A stretch of DNA of 64,000 nt from a gamma proteobacterium HTCC2207. GTDB lineage: Bacteria > Pseudomonadota > Gammaproteobacteria > Pseudomonadales > Porticoccaceae. Shown piece by piece: positions 28,701-36,940 of this stretch; the stretch's first letter is position 1; the number at the start of each line of letters is the position of its first letter. Both the position numbers and the translations under genes were made by a program. The notes beneath the pieces were generated by a model. It was not told where the DNA came from, did no database searches, and was given only the letters and a program-made list of their open reading frames with translations. The stretch is from positions 1 through 64,000 of the forward strand of contig CAJJAO010000009.1 of assembly GCA_905182265.1 (NCBI GenBank), read 5' to 3'.

Positions 28701-29228
28701 TTCACCCTCTACCTAGAGATGTTAGATCGTGCAGTTAAAGCCATTCGCAGCGGTGCAAAACCAGACCTCAATGCCGCTCTGCACCAGGGTATCGAAGTCA
28801 ACATGCACCTGCCCGCGCTAATCCCGGATGACTATCTACCCGATGTAAATATGCGCCTTACTCTCTACAAGCGGCTATCCAACTGCGAGACTGCGGAGCA
28901 CCTCCATGAACTGCAGGTCGAAATGATCGATCGCTTCGGTCTGCTGCCCGATCCCGTAAAGGCCCTATTCCAACTTGCGGAATTGCGCCAGTTAGGTGAA
29001 AAAATCGGCCTCAAGAAAATTGAAGCCGGCCCCAACGGAGGTCGCGTGCAATTTACCCCAAACACCATCGTAGAGCCCATGGCCATTGTTAAGATGGTAC
29101 AGACCCAGTCCAGTATTTTCCGCTTGCAAAACAATGACCAACTGAGTTTCACTATGGCCATGGACAGCCCGGAAGAGCGTTTTACTAAGGTTAACGAGAT
29201 TCTTCAGCAGCTACTCTCAGGGGCCTAA
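25773..29228 (+). CDS. mfd: Transcription-repair coupling factor
   Basis: Mfd removes RNA polymerase stalled at DNA damage and recruits UvrA. The 1151 aa chain has every domain. The N-terminal UvrB-like region contains LPIYSFPDWETLPYD and RGSIVDIFPMG. The RNA-polymerase-interaction domain contains GSPVVHIEHGVGRYQGL. The RecG-like translocase has Walker A GDVGFGKTE (Lys639) and DEEH (from Asp734), plus TATPIPRTLNMS and the TRG motif region QLRGRVGRSHHQAYAY. The C-terminal domain follows. csiV starts 45 bases later. Confidence 0.97.
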   Translation: MSIIQQQPASQPGDKKYWGELRAAGRALAVAEAAHQYDGLTLLITETARQAAEQTRALQFFTAEQELPIYSFPDWETLPYDIFSPHQDIVSARLQTLANLPSAKRGVIVVPLPTLMHRIAPTDFVASRTFSYKIGEDLDRTQLQDQLSRAGYKRVDTVFEHGEFAFRGSIVDIFPMGEKKPFRIDLFDEEIESLRLFDPESQRTIESVDQLQLLPAREFPIDAEATNQFLNNWHDHFDHDPSKCSIYKDIKDGIAPQGIEYYLPLFFQQTATLFDYLPKEVQLFTHAGIEDAAEYFWQDINSRFEEYGVDPERPILPPDEIFVPVDSLFQQIKLLPRTIISHELFGKKAGTSNLQLHAVPDVAVNAKLVNPLANLQAFIKDRPPETRILFCAESPGRREMLNDLLKTIDIRPADVDHWQQFVDGTAGHGITTYPIDQGVYCPEQNLCLITEGELFGQQVMQRRRRSKASESPDYVFKNLAELKVGSPVVHIEHGVGRYQGLVTLEVDRAIQEFLMLSYADDAKLYVPVSSLHLISRFGGGDQVSAPLNRLGTDKWDKAKEKAAKQVRDTAVELLDIYSRRAARKGFACSENEEDYRKFSSDFAFEETADQQEAIDAVRRDLLSTQPMDRLVCGDVGFGKTEVAMRAAFTVISSGKQVVILVPTTLLAHQHLQNFRDRFANWPVRVEELSRFKTNREQEDIIAATGAGKVDILISTHKLLHAEIDFSRLGLMIIDEEHRFGVRQKEKIKSLRSEVDILTMTATPIPRTLNMSMHSIRDLSIIATPPAKRLSVKTFVRKQESRVTREAILREIMRGGQVYFLHNDVKSIQRITDELAELVPEARIQIAHGQMRERQLEQVMSDFYHQRFNVLVCTTIIETGIDVPSANTILIERADKFGLAQLHQLRGRVGRSHHQAYAYLMTPQDKKLSADATKRLEAISAADHLGSGFTLATNDLEIRGAGELLGEDQSGHIQAIGFTLYLEMLDRAVKAIRSGAKPDLNAALHQGIEVNMHLPALIPDDYLPDVNMRLTLYKRLSNCETAEHLHELQVEMIDRFGLLPDPVKALFQLAELRQLGEKIGLKKIEAGPNGGRVQFTPNTIVEPMAIVKMVQTQSSIFRLQNNDQLSFTMAMDSPEERFTKVNEILQQLLSGA

Positions 29229-29272
29229 AATCAGCCACAATGCATGAGTCGGCTATAAACCAAGGAATGAGA

Positions 29273-30538
29273 ATGAAGCATCGCAGTATCCAGACATTGG
29301 TCTCGCGCTTACTCAATAGAAAGTCAAAGAGGCATCTACTATTTGGCTGCCTTTGGCTGCCAATGGCCATTTGCTCATCTGCACTTTCCCAGACCGAGAC
29401 CACTGGCGGAGCTGGCCAAGAGATCACTCCTCCCGAAAACTGGTATCAGGTCGAGGTCATACTTTTTACTCAGCAAGGCAATACGGGCAATGAAACTGCC
29501 CCCCAAGACTACCAACTTGATTTCCCCGAGAGCTGGCGAGAGTTAATAGATCCGCAGCTAGAAAATTATAAGGGCCATTTTCCCGCTGCCAAAGGCGCAC
29601 TATTATCGCCCTCCAACAATGACCCCGCAGAGTCCCTATCGAGGCTTATCCCAAGAGCCATGGTTCAGGACCCGACTATCACTGCAAGTAATAGCGATAG
29701 ACAAGAGCAACCTAGTGCACTAACCATTGCTCAACAGCGATTGGCCGAGGCACGTGCCCTAGATCAGCAGATTTTAGACAGCCAGCTGACAACTACCGAA
29801 GGCTATCAGCCTAGGTATGAAGCCCCGTTGCTAATACTGGAAAATAAATTTCGTGATCTCAATGAAACCGGAACAACTCTAGATCGGCGCGGCTACAACG
29901 TGGTTTTCCATGAAGCTTGGCGCTTTGCCAGTGACGCAGAAGAAAATGATCCATGGCTCTTGATAAAGGCCGGGCAAAGTGTGGAAGGTCGCCATGAAAT
30001 TGAAGGCGCAGTGCGCTTTTACAAATCTCGTTTTTTACACTTCGAGACCGACCTCTGGCTGCTACAGTTTGATAATGACGAAAACCAGCGGATCAATCTC
30101 CCGGACTTCCCCGCACAATCTGCGGACCTGAAAGCCAGCATTAAAAACAGCCCTGAGCTGTTCTTAACAAAAAGCCCTGAGCGGTCCCTATTAAAGAGCC
30201 CTGAGCGTCCCCTATCAAACAGCCCTGAGCAGCCTCTATTAAAAAGCCCAGAGCTGCCAACCACAAAGAACAACAACCCTAGCTTTACAGAGTTAAGGGC
30301 CCAAACAGCATTCGAACTAACAGAACCCAAAGACTACCCAGTCGCTAAGGTATGGACACTCAACAAATCTATGCGTCTCGACGAAGGTGAGGTTTACTAT
30401 ATAGACCATCCCCGAATGGGTGCCATAGTGACAGTGAAAAGCTACAGCCCATTGTTGCTAAACCCCCAAACAATCGAAGAAACCGAAGAAATCGAAGCAA
30501 CGCCCGAACTATTAGGTACGGACTCAAGCAACCAATAG
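29273..30538 (+). CDS. csiV: CsiV-family periplasmic/peptidoglycan-associated protein
   Basis: CsiV-type proteins bind peptidoglycan in the periplasm, and in Vibrio CsiV helps LpoA activate PBP1A under D-amino-acid stress. The product (421 aa) has an N-terminal signal segment (HLLFGCLWLPMAICSSALS). It then has WYQVEVILFTQ and, in the C-terminal half, FHEAWRF, RYxxFETDLWL-like and EVYYIDHPRMGAIVTVKSY, which together mark the family. The start at 29273 is preferred because AAGGA lies 6 bases upstream. A proline/serine-rich in-frame repeat (30146-30265) interrupts the family domain. It follows mfd, as in related genomes. Confidence 0.8.
   Translation: MKHRSIQTLVSRLLNRKSKRHLLFGCLWLPMAICSSALSQTETTGGAGQEITPPENWYQVEVILFTQQGNTGNETAPQDYQLDFPESWRELIDPQLENYKGHFPAAKGALLSPSNNDPAESLSRLIPRAMVQDPTITASNSDRQEQPSALTIAQQRLAEARALDQQILDSQLTTTEGYQPRYEAPLLILENKFRDLNETGTTLDRRGYNVVFHEAWRFASDAEENDPWLLIKAGQSVEGRHEIEGAVRFYKSRFLHFETDLWLLQFDNDENQRINLPDFPAQSADLKASIKNSPELFLTKSPERSLLKSPERPLSNSPEQPLLKSPELPTTKNNNPSFTELRAQTAFELTEPKDYPVAKVWTLNKSMRLDEGEVYYIDHPRMGAIVTVKSYSPLLLNPQTIEETEEIEATPELLGTDSSNQ
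30146..30265 (+). repeat. In-frame coding tandem repeat in csiV, 24 bp unit, 5 copies
   Basis: Five 24-base units encode eight-residue repeats such as KSPERSLL, KSPERPLS, NSPEQPLL and KSPELPTT. They are in frame and disordered in character. They sit between two conserved parts of the CsiV domain, so this is a species-specific linker expansion. Confidence 0.9.
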
Positions 30539-30551
30539 AACCGCTCCTTTA

Positions 30552-30591
30552 CTCATTAGGAAGCTCATTAGGAAGCTCATTAGAAAGCTCA
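30552..30591. repeat. In-frame double-stop array after the lipocalin gene, 12 bp unit
   Basis: On the minus strand the lipocalin stop TGA begins a 12-base unit TGAGCTTCCTAA, present three times (the first with one change). All copies stay in the lipocalin frame, so each adds a TGA and a TAA stop. The same GCTTCCTAA string also occurs just before the stop inside the gene. Confidence 0.88.
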
Positions 30592-31125
30592 GGGCTGTTC
30601 TTTAGGAAGCCCAACAGGCTGCTCGACATAAATCAACGACTGGGTATCAAAGCCCAGCGCGCTAGACTGGGACAGGAATCTCTCCATTACCTCATCGGTG
30701 ACCTGAGGCGTTCTCGCCAGCAGCCACAGATACTCAGTATTATTGCCCGCCACAAACGCATGTTGGTAGTTATCATCTAAATCAAAAATAACGTAAGAGC
30801 CAAAAAACGGACCAAAGAAAGAGACCTTGAGATAACCGGTACCCTCATCCTCAACAAAATAGGCCCGCCCTTCTGCTTCACTTGTTTCACCCAGACCACC
30901 TGAACGACCTGAGTTCATTACCCGAACACCACCATCCTCTCGCAGAGAGTATTCAGCGGTCACGAAATCCATGCCCCGTTCAAACGAGTGGTCAAGACGA
31001 GCTATCTCATACCAACGACCCAGATAGCGATCGAGCTCGAAGCCTTTAACGGGTTCAACACCCTCTGGTGAGCCGAGGCATCCAAAGAGACTAAAGCACA
31101 TAGCAATAACAGCAAAAAAACGCAT
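30589..31125 (-). CDS. blc: Lipocalin family lipoprotein (Blc-like)
   Basis: From the ATG at 31125 (AGGAAA ribosome binding site) the protein is 178 aa. A lipoprotein signal ends CFSLFGC (Cys16). The lipocalin motif GRWYEIARLDHSFERG is near residue 40 and YLWLLARTP near the end, as in E. coli Blc. These outer-membrane lipoproteins bind lysophospholipids or other lipids and act in envelope repair. The open frame continues to 31212, but that part lacks a signal sequence at its start. It converges with csiV. Confidence 0.9.
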   Translation of the reverse strand: MRFFAVIAMCFSLFGCLGSPEGVEPVKGFELDRYLGRWYEIARLDHSFERGMDFVTAEYSLREDGGVRVMNSGRSGGLGETSEAEGRAYFVEDEGTGYLKVSFFGPFFGSYVIFDLDDNYQHAFVAGNNTEYLWLLARTPQVTDEVMERFLSQSSALGFDTQSLIYVEQPVGLPKEQP

Positions 31126-31199
31126 AGAGGTTTCCTGAAAAAAGTATCTGGGTTGGTGGCTATACCATCTAGCCACTAGTATACCCAGCAAGACCTCAA

Positions 31200-32243
31200 C
31201 TAGGGACGCCAATCTCCAGACAATAAATAGCGACAGTCCCCACAGAGTGAAGGCTCCTGCTCAAACTCAACTCGCCACAGGGCATCCATCCAAAAAATAG
31301 CCAGGGCAGCAAAGAAGCAGTGAACATTAATTACGTTAACCATGGCGTCTATAAAGACCAAACAGATAGGTGCCGCCACTAACAATATGATTGCGACCAA
31401 TACTTTAGCGACAAGAGAGTCGCTGAATAATTTTTCAAATAGCTGAAAATCTTTCTTGGCTGAGCTATTTGTTGAAGAATTTAGCGAAGAATTTACCGAA
31501 GACTCTAACAAAGAGCCTTCTAAATACCCGACTGATTTTCTTTTTGAAGTCACCAACCAATAGGTCAAATAAAATAGCAGCGCCGCCGTCAGCATTAAAG
31601 GCCAGAGGGCAGCACCGGCCTGGTCATGCATAAGCTCGATAGTTGCACTCACACGCAAAGGCGCCTCAAAGGGATAGGACAGCATATTGAGGTCGATCAG
31701 CCAGTAGCCATTAAAGTAACCGATGGCGATCATTCTCACCAGATTGTTATAAATCCCGGCAACACTGATGAGGCAAATTAAGCCTAGATAAAACAGCAAC
31801 ATAACGGCATCAATCTCGTCGATTAGCCACCAACCCACAAAAGCCGTCAGCACTAACATAGGTGCTCCCACACAAAATACGACATCAGTAGTTTGATAAA
31901 GCACTGCATAGGACCGCCGCACGAACCGGCGAAGTCCAGAGCAAAAACTGGCCAAGACTATGGCACCAGGAACTCTTTTTGTCTGTAAAGAAATTTCGGC
32001 TATAACGGGTTTTTGCGTTGGTTTATTGCCATTGTAAAAAATAAAATAGCAACTAATTAGCAGACCTAACAGCCCCGCTAAAATTTCAACGTGCCGGGCA
32101 ACTGGGAAAAGCTCTAACAGGTCCCCAGCGATATAACTAAAAACGGACAACCCTAAAAGAGCCCAACCAAATCCAATAAACACTAACCTACTGAGGCCTA
32201 ACAAAGATCGCCCTGCCGCACCCAACCCTACAGTACTTAACAT
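31200..32243 (-). CDS. Polytopic membrane protein of unknown function
   Basis: I do not recognise this protein. From the ATG at 32243 it is 347 aa with about seven or eight hydrophobic segments. They are unevenly spaced: two near the N terminus, three in the middle, one before a cytoplasmic-looking loop and two at the end. The loop contains a low-complexity serine/asparagine stretch (SSVNSSLNSSTNSS) encoded by a 12-base tandem repeat (31477-31524). Cysteines CGDC close to the C terminus could bind metal. The frame is open to 32348, but the extra 35 residues include a poor start context. It lies between the lipocalin and mscS genes on the same strand. Confidence 0.6.
   Translation of the reverse strand: MLSTVGLGAAGRSLLGLSRLVFIGFGWALLGLSVFSYIAGDLLELFPVARHVEILAGLLGLLISCYFIFYNGNKPTQKPVIAEISLQTKRVPGAIVLASFCSGLRRFVRRSYAVLYQTTDVVFCVGAPMLVLTAFVGWWLIDEIDAVMLLFYLGLICLISVAGIYNNLVRMIAIGYFNGYWLIDLNMLSYPFEAPLRVSATIELMHDQAGAALWPLMLTAALLFYLTYWLVTSKRKSVGYLEGSLLESSVNSSLNSSTNSSAKKDFQLFEKLFSDSLVAKVLVAIILLVAAPICLVFIDAMVNVINVHCFFAALAIFWMDALWRVEFEQEPSLCGDCRYLLSGDWRP
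31477..31524 (-). repeat. In-frame coding tandem repeat, 12 bp unit
   Basis: GAATTTAGCGAA, GAATTTACCGAA, GACTCTAACAAA and GAGCCTTCTAAA follow each other, with a looser copy before them. On the minus strand they encode the Ser/Asn-rich loop of the membrane protein. Confidence 0.8.
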
Positions 32244-32539
32244 AGGGTTCGTCCGACAAAAAAAGAAACAAAGAACACATGCGGGCAAGGACGCCCGGAG
32301 GGGGTTATAAAACTCATCGTACGATATCCTTATCAAGCGGACACCCACGACTAAAGTAATAGCGCGCTGTCCGTATTAATCCCTTGAAACGTCCGTGTTA
32401 CTAAAAGGGAACCACCAAAATGTCTATCTACCAACGTTACAATAAACTTGCACATGAGAAATGTAGATGCTGACCCGCCAAAATTCCAACTTATTTTTAT
32501 GACTGCGTTGGTAAGTTAAGCATTAACTCTAAACCGCTA

Positions 32540-33646
32540 CTAGGGATCGACGGTAACAACGGGCCCTTCAATATGCAAAGTCGATGTGGGGAAAGCAATT
32601 TCCGCTTGATTAGCTTCAACAATTTTAGCCACTTTCAATAAGACGTCCTGCTTGATTTTATGGAACAGAATCCAGTCAGTAGTTTTGGTGAATGTGTAAA
32701 CAAAAAAATCGAGAGAGCTTTCCGAGAATTTATTAAAGTTAACAATCATTGTCTGCTGAGTATCAATATCTGGATGCTCCAGCAGCATAGTGGTGACCTG
32801 GTCAATAATTTTGTCCATTGACGCAATATCTGTGTAACGAATACCCACCGTTTCATAAATACGGCGGTTACTCATTCGGGAAGGGTTTTCTACCGAGATA
32901 CTGGCAAACACCGAATTGGGAATATACAGGGGTCGCTTATCAAAGGTTCGGATTCTGGTAAGTCGCCAGCCAATATCTTCTACCGTACCTTCTATCTCTT
33001 TATCGGGAGATCGAATCCACTCCCCTACCGAGAATGGCCGATCAAAATAAATCATCAGGCCGCCAAAAAAGTTAGCCAACAAATCTTTAGCCGCAAAGCC
33101 AACAGCAATACCGCCGATACCACCAAAGGCCAGTAAACCAGATATGCTGTAGCCAAACAGCTGAAGCGCCACCAATATCGCGGTGATAATCACCGAGGCC
33201 CGCAGCAGCTTGCCGATAGCAATCACCGTGGTCGCATCCATTGGCTTGGCCATGTAGTCCGGGTCCACCAGGTTGCGTTCTGCCCGCTTAATAAAGTTGG
33301 TTACAAATAGCGCACCAAGAAATATAACCGCCAAACGATTAATAGGGTCGATTAGAGCCTGCAATGGTGATGCCATTCTTTCAGCTGCGATACCGGCTGC
33401 AAAATTTACACCCAGAATCCAAATTAACCAGATAGCCGGTTTGCGACAGGCTTCTATCAAAGCATCGTCCCATACCGTTTTAGATTTTTTGGCATGCAAC
33501 TCTAAGCGATCAATAACCTTATTGAGAATAAAGCCAGCTGTCAGGGCGGCTAACACAATAAAAAATAAATCGGCTATCCATAAATTGTCGTAGCCTGTTA
33601 GGTTAACAAGCCAAGTTTCGATCGTATTCATAGGTATATCTTTCAT
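32540..33646 (-). CDS. MscS-family mechanosensitive ion channel
   Basis: The 368 aa protein has about four or five N-terminal helices. The pore helix and MscS core follow: GLLAFGGIGGIAVGFAAKDL, then NFFGGLMIYFDRPFSVGEWI and the beta domain with GTVEDIGWRLTRIRTFDKR and LYIPNSVFASISVENPSR. It should release solutes when turgor rises suddenly. Its size is closer to YnaI/YbdG-like members than to MscS (286 aa). It starts 2 bases after the nagZ stop and is probably co-transcribed. A second in-frame ATG lies at 33631. Confidence 0.92.
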   Translation of the reverse strand: MKDIPMNTIETWLVNLTGYDNLWIADLFFIVLAALTAGFILNKVIDRLELHAKKSKTVWDDALIEACRKPAIWLIWILGVNFAAGIAAERMASPLQALIDPINRLAVIFLGALFVTNFIKRAERNLVDPDYMAKPMDATTVIAIGKLLRASVIITAILVALQLFGYSISGLLAFGGIGGIAVGFAAKDLLANFFGGLMIYFDRPFSVGEWIRSPDKEIEGTVEDIGWRLTRIRTFDKRPLYIPNSVFASISVENPSRMSNRRIYETVGIRYTDIASMDKIIDQVTTMLLEHPDIDTQQTMIVNFNKFSESSLDFFVYTFTKTTDWILFHKIKQDVLLKVAKIVEANQAEIAFPTSTLHIEGPVVTVDP

Positions 33647-33648
33647 CG

Positions 33649-34671
33649 CTATAATTTACCGTCGCTAAGTGTTTCTAATAATTTAATGGTTTTAATGCGT
33701 CTTGGGTTCTCAACCAGCTGGTGCCAGTCTACAGACATTTGTGCCGCCATAGAGGCAATTCTATCAGAGCCCTTAACATCTTGGCTTTCCATATAACGCA
33801 ATACTTCCAGCGCGCCCTCAGGGCAGTTACAGACCAGAATCATATCGCACCCGGCGTCTAGGGCCAGCTTGGCTTTATCGACAAAGCCACCAGCGACATC
33901 TGCACCTTTCATAGTCAGATCATCACTAAAAATAACCCCCTCAAAGCCTAGCTGTTTGCGCAGTATCTGCTTGAGCCAAAAGGGAGAGAACCCTACCGAA
34001 TCTGGATCAACCTCAGGAAAAGTTATATGCGCAGGCATCACCCCATCCAATGTTTGGGATAATTCAATAAAGGGTTTTAAATCGTGATCCAAAAGCTGCT
34101 GCCAGCTTCTGTGGTCGACCGGCGCTTCCAAATGGCTGTCGGCGACTATGCCACCATGGCCGGGAAAATGTTTGCCTGTGGCGGCCATACCAGCTTCATG
34201 CATACCAGCGATAAACGCTCTAGCCACTTCGGTAACCGCATCGGGCTGGTCAGAAAATGCGCGGTCACCAATGATACTGCTAGTCTGCCGATCGACATCT
34301 AGAACAGGAGCAAAGCTGATATCGAAGCCGCAGGCAAGAACCTCAGAAGCCATCAGCCAACCGACATTCTTAACTAAACTCAGTCCAGCATCAGAGTCCT
34401 GAGCAACCAAATCACCTAATACCTGCATCGGTGGCAACGCGGTAAACCCCTCTCGCAATCGAGCCACCCGGCCACCCTCTTGGTCGACCGCAATCAGCAC
34501 GGTATCTGAGGCTGCTCTAACCTGTGCTGTGAGGCTACTCACCTGTTCCCGGCTGGTAATATTGCGAGCAAATAGAATGACACCACCTACTTGAGGGTTT
34601 TGCAGTAACTCATGCTCGCTGGCGGTCAACTCGGTCCCGGCCAGATCGAGCATTAATCGTCCGTATGTCAT
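33649..34671 (-). CDS. nagZ: Beta-N-acetylhexosaminidase (peptidoglycan recycling)
   Basis: NagZ removes N-acetylglucosamine from cytoplasmic anhydromuropeptides in cell-wall recycling. The 340 aa GH3 single-domain enzyme has AVDQEGGRVARLREGF, the catalytic histidine loop GKHFPGHGGIVADSHLEAPVD and the nucleophile Asp in FSDDLTMKGADVAGGF. It lacks the extra domains of beta-glucosidases and has no signal peptide, as expected. In related genomes it also sits between mfd and lexA. Confidence 0.97.
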   Translation of the reverse strand: MTYGRLMLDLAGTELTASEHELLQNPQVGGVILFARNITSREQVSSLTAQVRAASDTVLIAVDQEGGRVARLREGFTALPPMQVLGDLVAQDSDAGLSLVKNVGWLMASEVLACGFDISFAPVLDVDRQTSSIIGDRAFSDQPDAVTEVARAFIAGMHEAGMAATGKHFPGHGGIVADSHLEAPVDHRSWQQLLDHDLKPFIELSQTLDGVMPAHITFPEVDPDSVGFSPFWLKQILRKQLGFEGVIFSDDLTMKGADVAGGFVDKAKLALDAGCDMILVCNCPEGALEVLRYMESQDVKGSDRIASMAAQMSVDWHQLVENPRRIKTIKLLETLSDGKL

Positions 34672-34792
34672 TGGGTGCTGTCCTGTTTAGACGGATTTAT
34701 GATGTAGCTCAGAGGAGCTATTCTAAATAGATTTTAAACAGCCGCCATTTTAACCACTAAACAAATTTGAGCACAGAGAAAATAACAATAAA

Positions 34793-34862
34793 TTAATGGC
34801 CATAAGTTAATGACGATAGCTTAATGGCAATAGGTTAATGGCGACAGGTTAATGGCAATAGA
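34793..34862. repeat. Tandem array, 14 bp unit, 5 copies
   Basis: Five 14-base units of type TTAATGGCAATAGG run without gaps from 34793 to 34862. They lie between the nagZ promoter region and the terminator-like hairpin of the LOG gene. The 34672-34953 gap contains no ORF that I can support. Confidence 0.9.
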
Positions 34863-34890
34863 TTTTAAAACAGCGCTGAGGACCAGCGCC
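34863..34890 (-). terminator. Likely rho-independent terminator of the LOG gene
   Basis: On the minus strand GGCGCTG and CAGCGCT form a 7-base stem (one G-T pair, 5-base loop), followed by GTTTT. It lies about 65 bases after the LOG stop codon. Confidence 0.5.
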
Positions 34891-34953
34891 GTTTCGTAGA
34901 TGATCTATTTCTGCTGGCCAAAAGCGATTCAGGTTGGTTTAAAGCGCTAAAAG

Positions 34954-35613
34954 TCAGCCCTCGACATCTTGATTAGCACTCCCCATGCGCATATGTTGCA
35001 AAATCAGCTCAGCGGCCTCTTCGCTAGTGTCTACTAGCTTAAATAGATGCAGCTCCTCGTCAGAGATACAACCCTGCTCCAACATCCGCCCCACTATCCA
35101 ATCAACCAAACCAGACCAGTAATCCACACCAACCAATACAATAGGAAAAGGGTCTACCTTGCCTGTCTGCACCAATGTCAGCGCTTCAAATAACTCGTCT
35201 AAGGTGCCATAGCCACCAGGGAAGATCACAAAACCAAGCGCATGCTTGATAAAGAGATACTTACGCACAAAGAAATAACGAAAATCCAAGGAGATATCTT
35301 GGTAAGGGTTGCTGGTCTGTTCAAAGGGCAATTCAATGTTGAGCCCAACAGACGTCGCTGAGGTTCCAAAGCAACCTCGATTGGCCGCCTCCATAATACC
35401 GGGCCCACCGCCCGTAATAACAGGCACTCCTTGACTGCCAAGTAGCTCACCCAAAATCTGCGCTTGCTGATAATGTGGACTACCGGGTTCAAACCTTGCG
35501 CCACCAAATACCGTCACGGCAGCACCTAACTTTAAGAGTTTATCTGTTCCATCGACTAGTTCAGACTGTATACGCAGAACGCGCCATGCTTCTTGTACTT
35601 TTGCTTCTAGCAT
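34954..35613 (-). CDS. LOG family (TIGR00730) Rossmann-fold protein
   Basis: The 219 aa protein has the lysine-decarboxylase-like motifs of the LOG family: TVFGGARF, GGGPGIMEAANRG and PGGYGTLDELFEALTLVQTG. Members hydrolyse nucleotide 5'-monophosphates at the N-glycosidic bond; plant LOGs thereby activate cytokinins. The bacterial role is usually taken as nucleotide housekeeping. The ATG has AGAGG upstream. It is divergent from lexA, with 92 bases between them. Confidence 0.9.
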   Translation of the reverse strand: MLEAKVQEAWRVLRIQSELVDGTDKLLKLGAAVTVFGGARFEPGSPHYQQAQILGELLGSQGVPVITGGGPGIMEAANRGCFGTSATSVGLNIELPFEQTSNPYQDISLDFRYFFVRKYLFIKHALGFVIFPGGYGTLDELFEALTLVQTGKVDPFPIVLVGVDYWSGLVDWIVGRMLEQGCISDEELHLFKLVDTSEEAAELILQHMRMGSANQDVEG

Positions 35614-35649
35614 TTTTATACCTCTGTTTTCTTTTAAATATAGACCCTC

Positions 35650-35682
35650 TTGCGCTTCTTTGAATACTGTATATAATCACAG
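35650..35682 (+). promoter_or_regulatory. lexA promoter with SOS box
   Basis: A LexA box CTG-TATATAATCA-CAG (CTG-N10-CAG) spans 35667-35682. The -10 element TATAAT (35672-35677) lies inside it, and a -35 TTGCGC (35650-35655) is 16 bases upstream. LexA bound here would block RNA polymerase, the usual autoregulation. The box is 24 bases before the lexA ATG and might also touch the divergent LOG gene. Confidence 0.88.
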
Positions 35683-35705
35683 TCACCTGAAAGAAGGAAA
35701 ATGTT

Positions 35706-36311
35706 ATGGATCGTCTTACAGCACGACAGCAAGAAGTCTTCAACTTAATTAAAGATAATCTCGACGAGACTGGATACCCACCAACCAGAGCCGAGATCGC
35801 CCAGAAACTTGGTTTTCGCTCTGCTAACGCCGCCGAAGATCATCTGCGAGCGCTAGCACGCAAAGGAGTCATTGAGATGATTCCAGGGGCCTCGCGAGGA
35901 ATTCGAGTAGTAGACCATTTCAGCGGCATTCCGATTGTTGGCCGCGTGGCTGCTGGTGAGCCCATACTGGCCGAACAAAATATTGAAGATTACCAAGAAA
36001 TGCCGGCAGGCAGCTTCCACCCGCACGCTGACTACTTTTTGCGCGTACAGGGCCAGAGTATGGTTGATGTGGGTATTATGGATGGCGATTTACTGGCGGT
36101 ACATCAGCAGCCCACCGCAGAAAACCAGCAAATAGTCGTGGCCAGAGTCGATGGCGAAGTGACAGTTAAGCGATTGAAGCGAACTCGCAGCAAGCATGAG
36201 ATTCAGCTGTTACCTGAAAACCAGAGCTACTCACCGATCATTGTCGATCTGCGCGCTCAGGACTTTGCGATTGAAGGTTTGGCGGTTGGTGTAGTAAGAG
36301 TGTCGATCTAA
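35706..36311 (+). CDS. lexA: LexA repressor, SOS regulator
   Basis: LexA (201 aa) represses DNA-damage genes and cleaves itself when RecA is activated. The winged helix domain covers residues 1-65 ([34 protein letters not shown]). The cleavage site is Ala83-Gly84 in GRVAAGEP. The catalytic pair is Ser118 (VQGQSMVD) and Lys155 (EVTVKRLKR), one residue off E. coli numbering. It has its own SOS box and a strong terminator. No sulA-like gene follows. Confidence 0.98.
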   Translation: MDRLTARQQEVFNLIKDNLDETGYPPTRAEIAQKLGFRSANAAEDHLRALARKGVIEMIPGASRGIRVVDHFSGIPIVGRVAAGEPILAEQNIEDYQEMPAGSFHPHADYFLRVQGQSMVDVGIMDGDLLAVHQQPTAENQQIVVARVDGEVTVKRLKRTRSKHEIQLLPENQSYSPIIVDLRAQDFAIEGLAVGVVRVSI

Positions 36312-36335
36312 ATCTTCGACTTAAGGCTTAAATCT

Positions 36336-36362
36336 AAGGCATTAGATCTAATGCCTTTTTTG
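36336..36362 (+). terminator. Rho-independent terminator of lexA
   Basis: Bases 36336-36357 form a perfect 22-base palindrome (half AAGGCATTAGA), followed by a T run. It lies 25 bases after the lexA stop codon. Confidence 0.9.
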
Positions 36363-36428
36363 ATTTTTTTATATAGAAATAAACTTGCAGGCTAGATTAT
36401 AAAAGCTTGCGCTTCTATTGTTAGTGGC

Positions 36429-36785
36429 TTAAATATTGCTCTGAGCAAAGGCGTAATCCTCAACCGGAACGCCGTTAAGCACATGCTCTTGAAGTATTTT
36501 CTCTATGACCTCCGGTGTGCAGCTATGGTACCAAGTGCCATCGGGGTAACTGAGCATAATCGGGCCTCCACGACAGATTCTTAAGCAGTCTACTTTTGAT
36601 CTATAGACGCCCGACTCAACATCTAGCAATTTGAGCTCGCGGATGCGTCTCTTCAGATATTCCCAAGACTCATTAGCCTCTTCCAAAGGTGCACATTTCC
36701 CCGCAGTACAGATCATAAGATGTTGGCGAAAGCTGGACACTTGGCGCTTCTCTGCCAGGTCTTTAATTAAGTCAGTATTTATCAT
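36429..36785 (-). CDS. Thioredoxin-like [2Fe-2S] ferredoxin family protein
   Basis: This 118 aa protein has four cysteines (Cys26, Cys31, Cys67, Cys71) in CTAGKC and [17 protein letters not shown], the ligand pattern of thioredoxin-like [2Fe-2S] ferredoxins. [13 protein letters not shown] near the end is typical for stand-alone proteobacterial and cyanobacterial members. The redox partner is unknown. The gene stands alone between lexA and a small conserved gene. A 16-base tandem array lies just upstream of its start. Confidence 0.85.
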   Translation of the reverse strand: MINTDLIKDLAEKRQVSSFRQHLMICTAGKCAPLEEANESWEYLKRRIRELKLLDVESGVYRSKVDCLRICRGGPIMLSYPDGTWYHSCTPEVIEKILQEHVLNGVPVEDYAFAQSNI

Positions 36786-36795
36786 AGGTGTTAGG

Positions 36796-36893
36796 TACTA
36801 GTAGGTGGAATGTACTGGTGGAAAAGAATACTGGTGATAAAGGGCACTGTAGATGGAATGCACTGTACGTGCTCTGTAGTGGCTGCTGATAAC
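36796..36893. repeat. Degenerate tandem array, 16 bp unit, 6 copies
   Basis: Units such as TACTGGTGGAAAAGAA, TACTGGTGATAAAGGG and CACTGTAGATGGAATG follow one another with a 16-17 base period. They lie directly upstream of the Fe-S protein gene start. A separate two-copy 13-base repeat of CTCTAATGG at 36926-36947 overlaps the stop codon of the next gene. Confidence 0.8.
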
Positions 36894-36940
36894 CTGTACA
36901 AGACCATAGCGCCATTTTAAAACTACTCTAATGGCAAGCT

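Noticed and set aside
32420..32473. A 17-residue ORF (MSIYQRYNKLAHEKCRC) in the gap before mscS
   Set aside because: It is too short, its AGGG site is weakly spaced and it has no context; chance is the simpler explanation.
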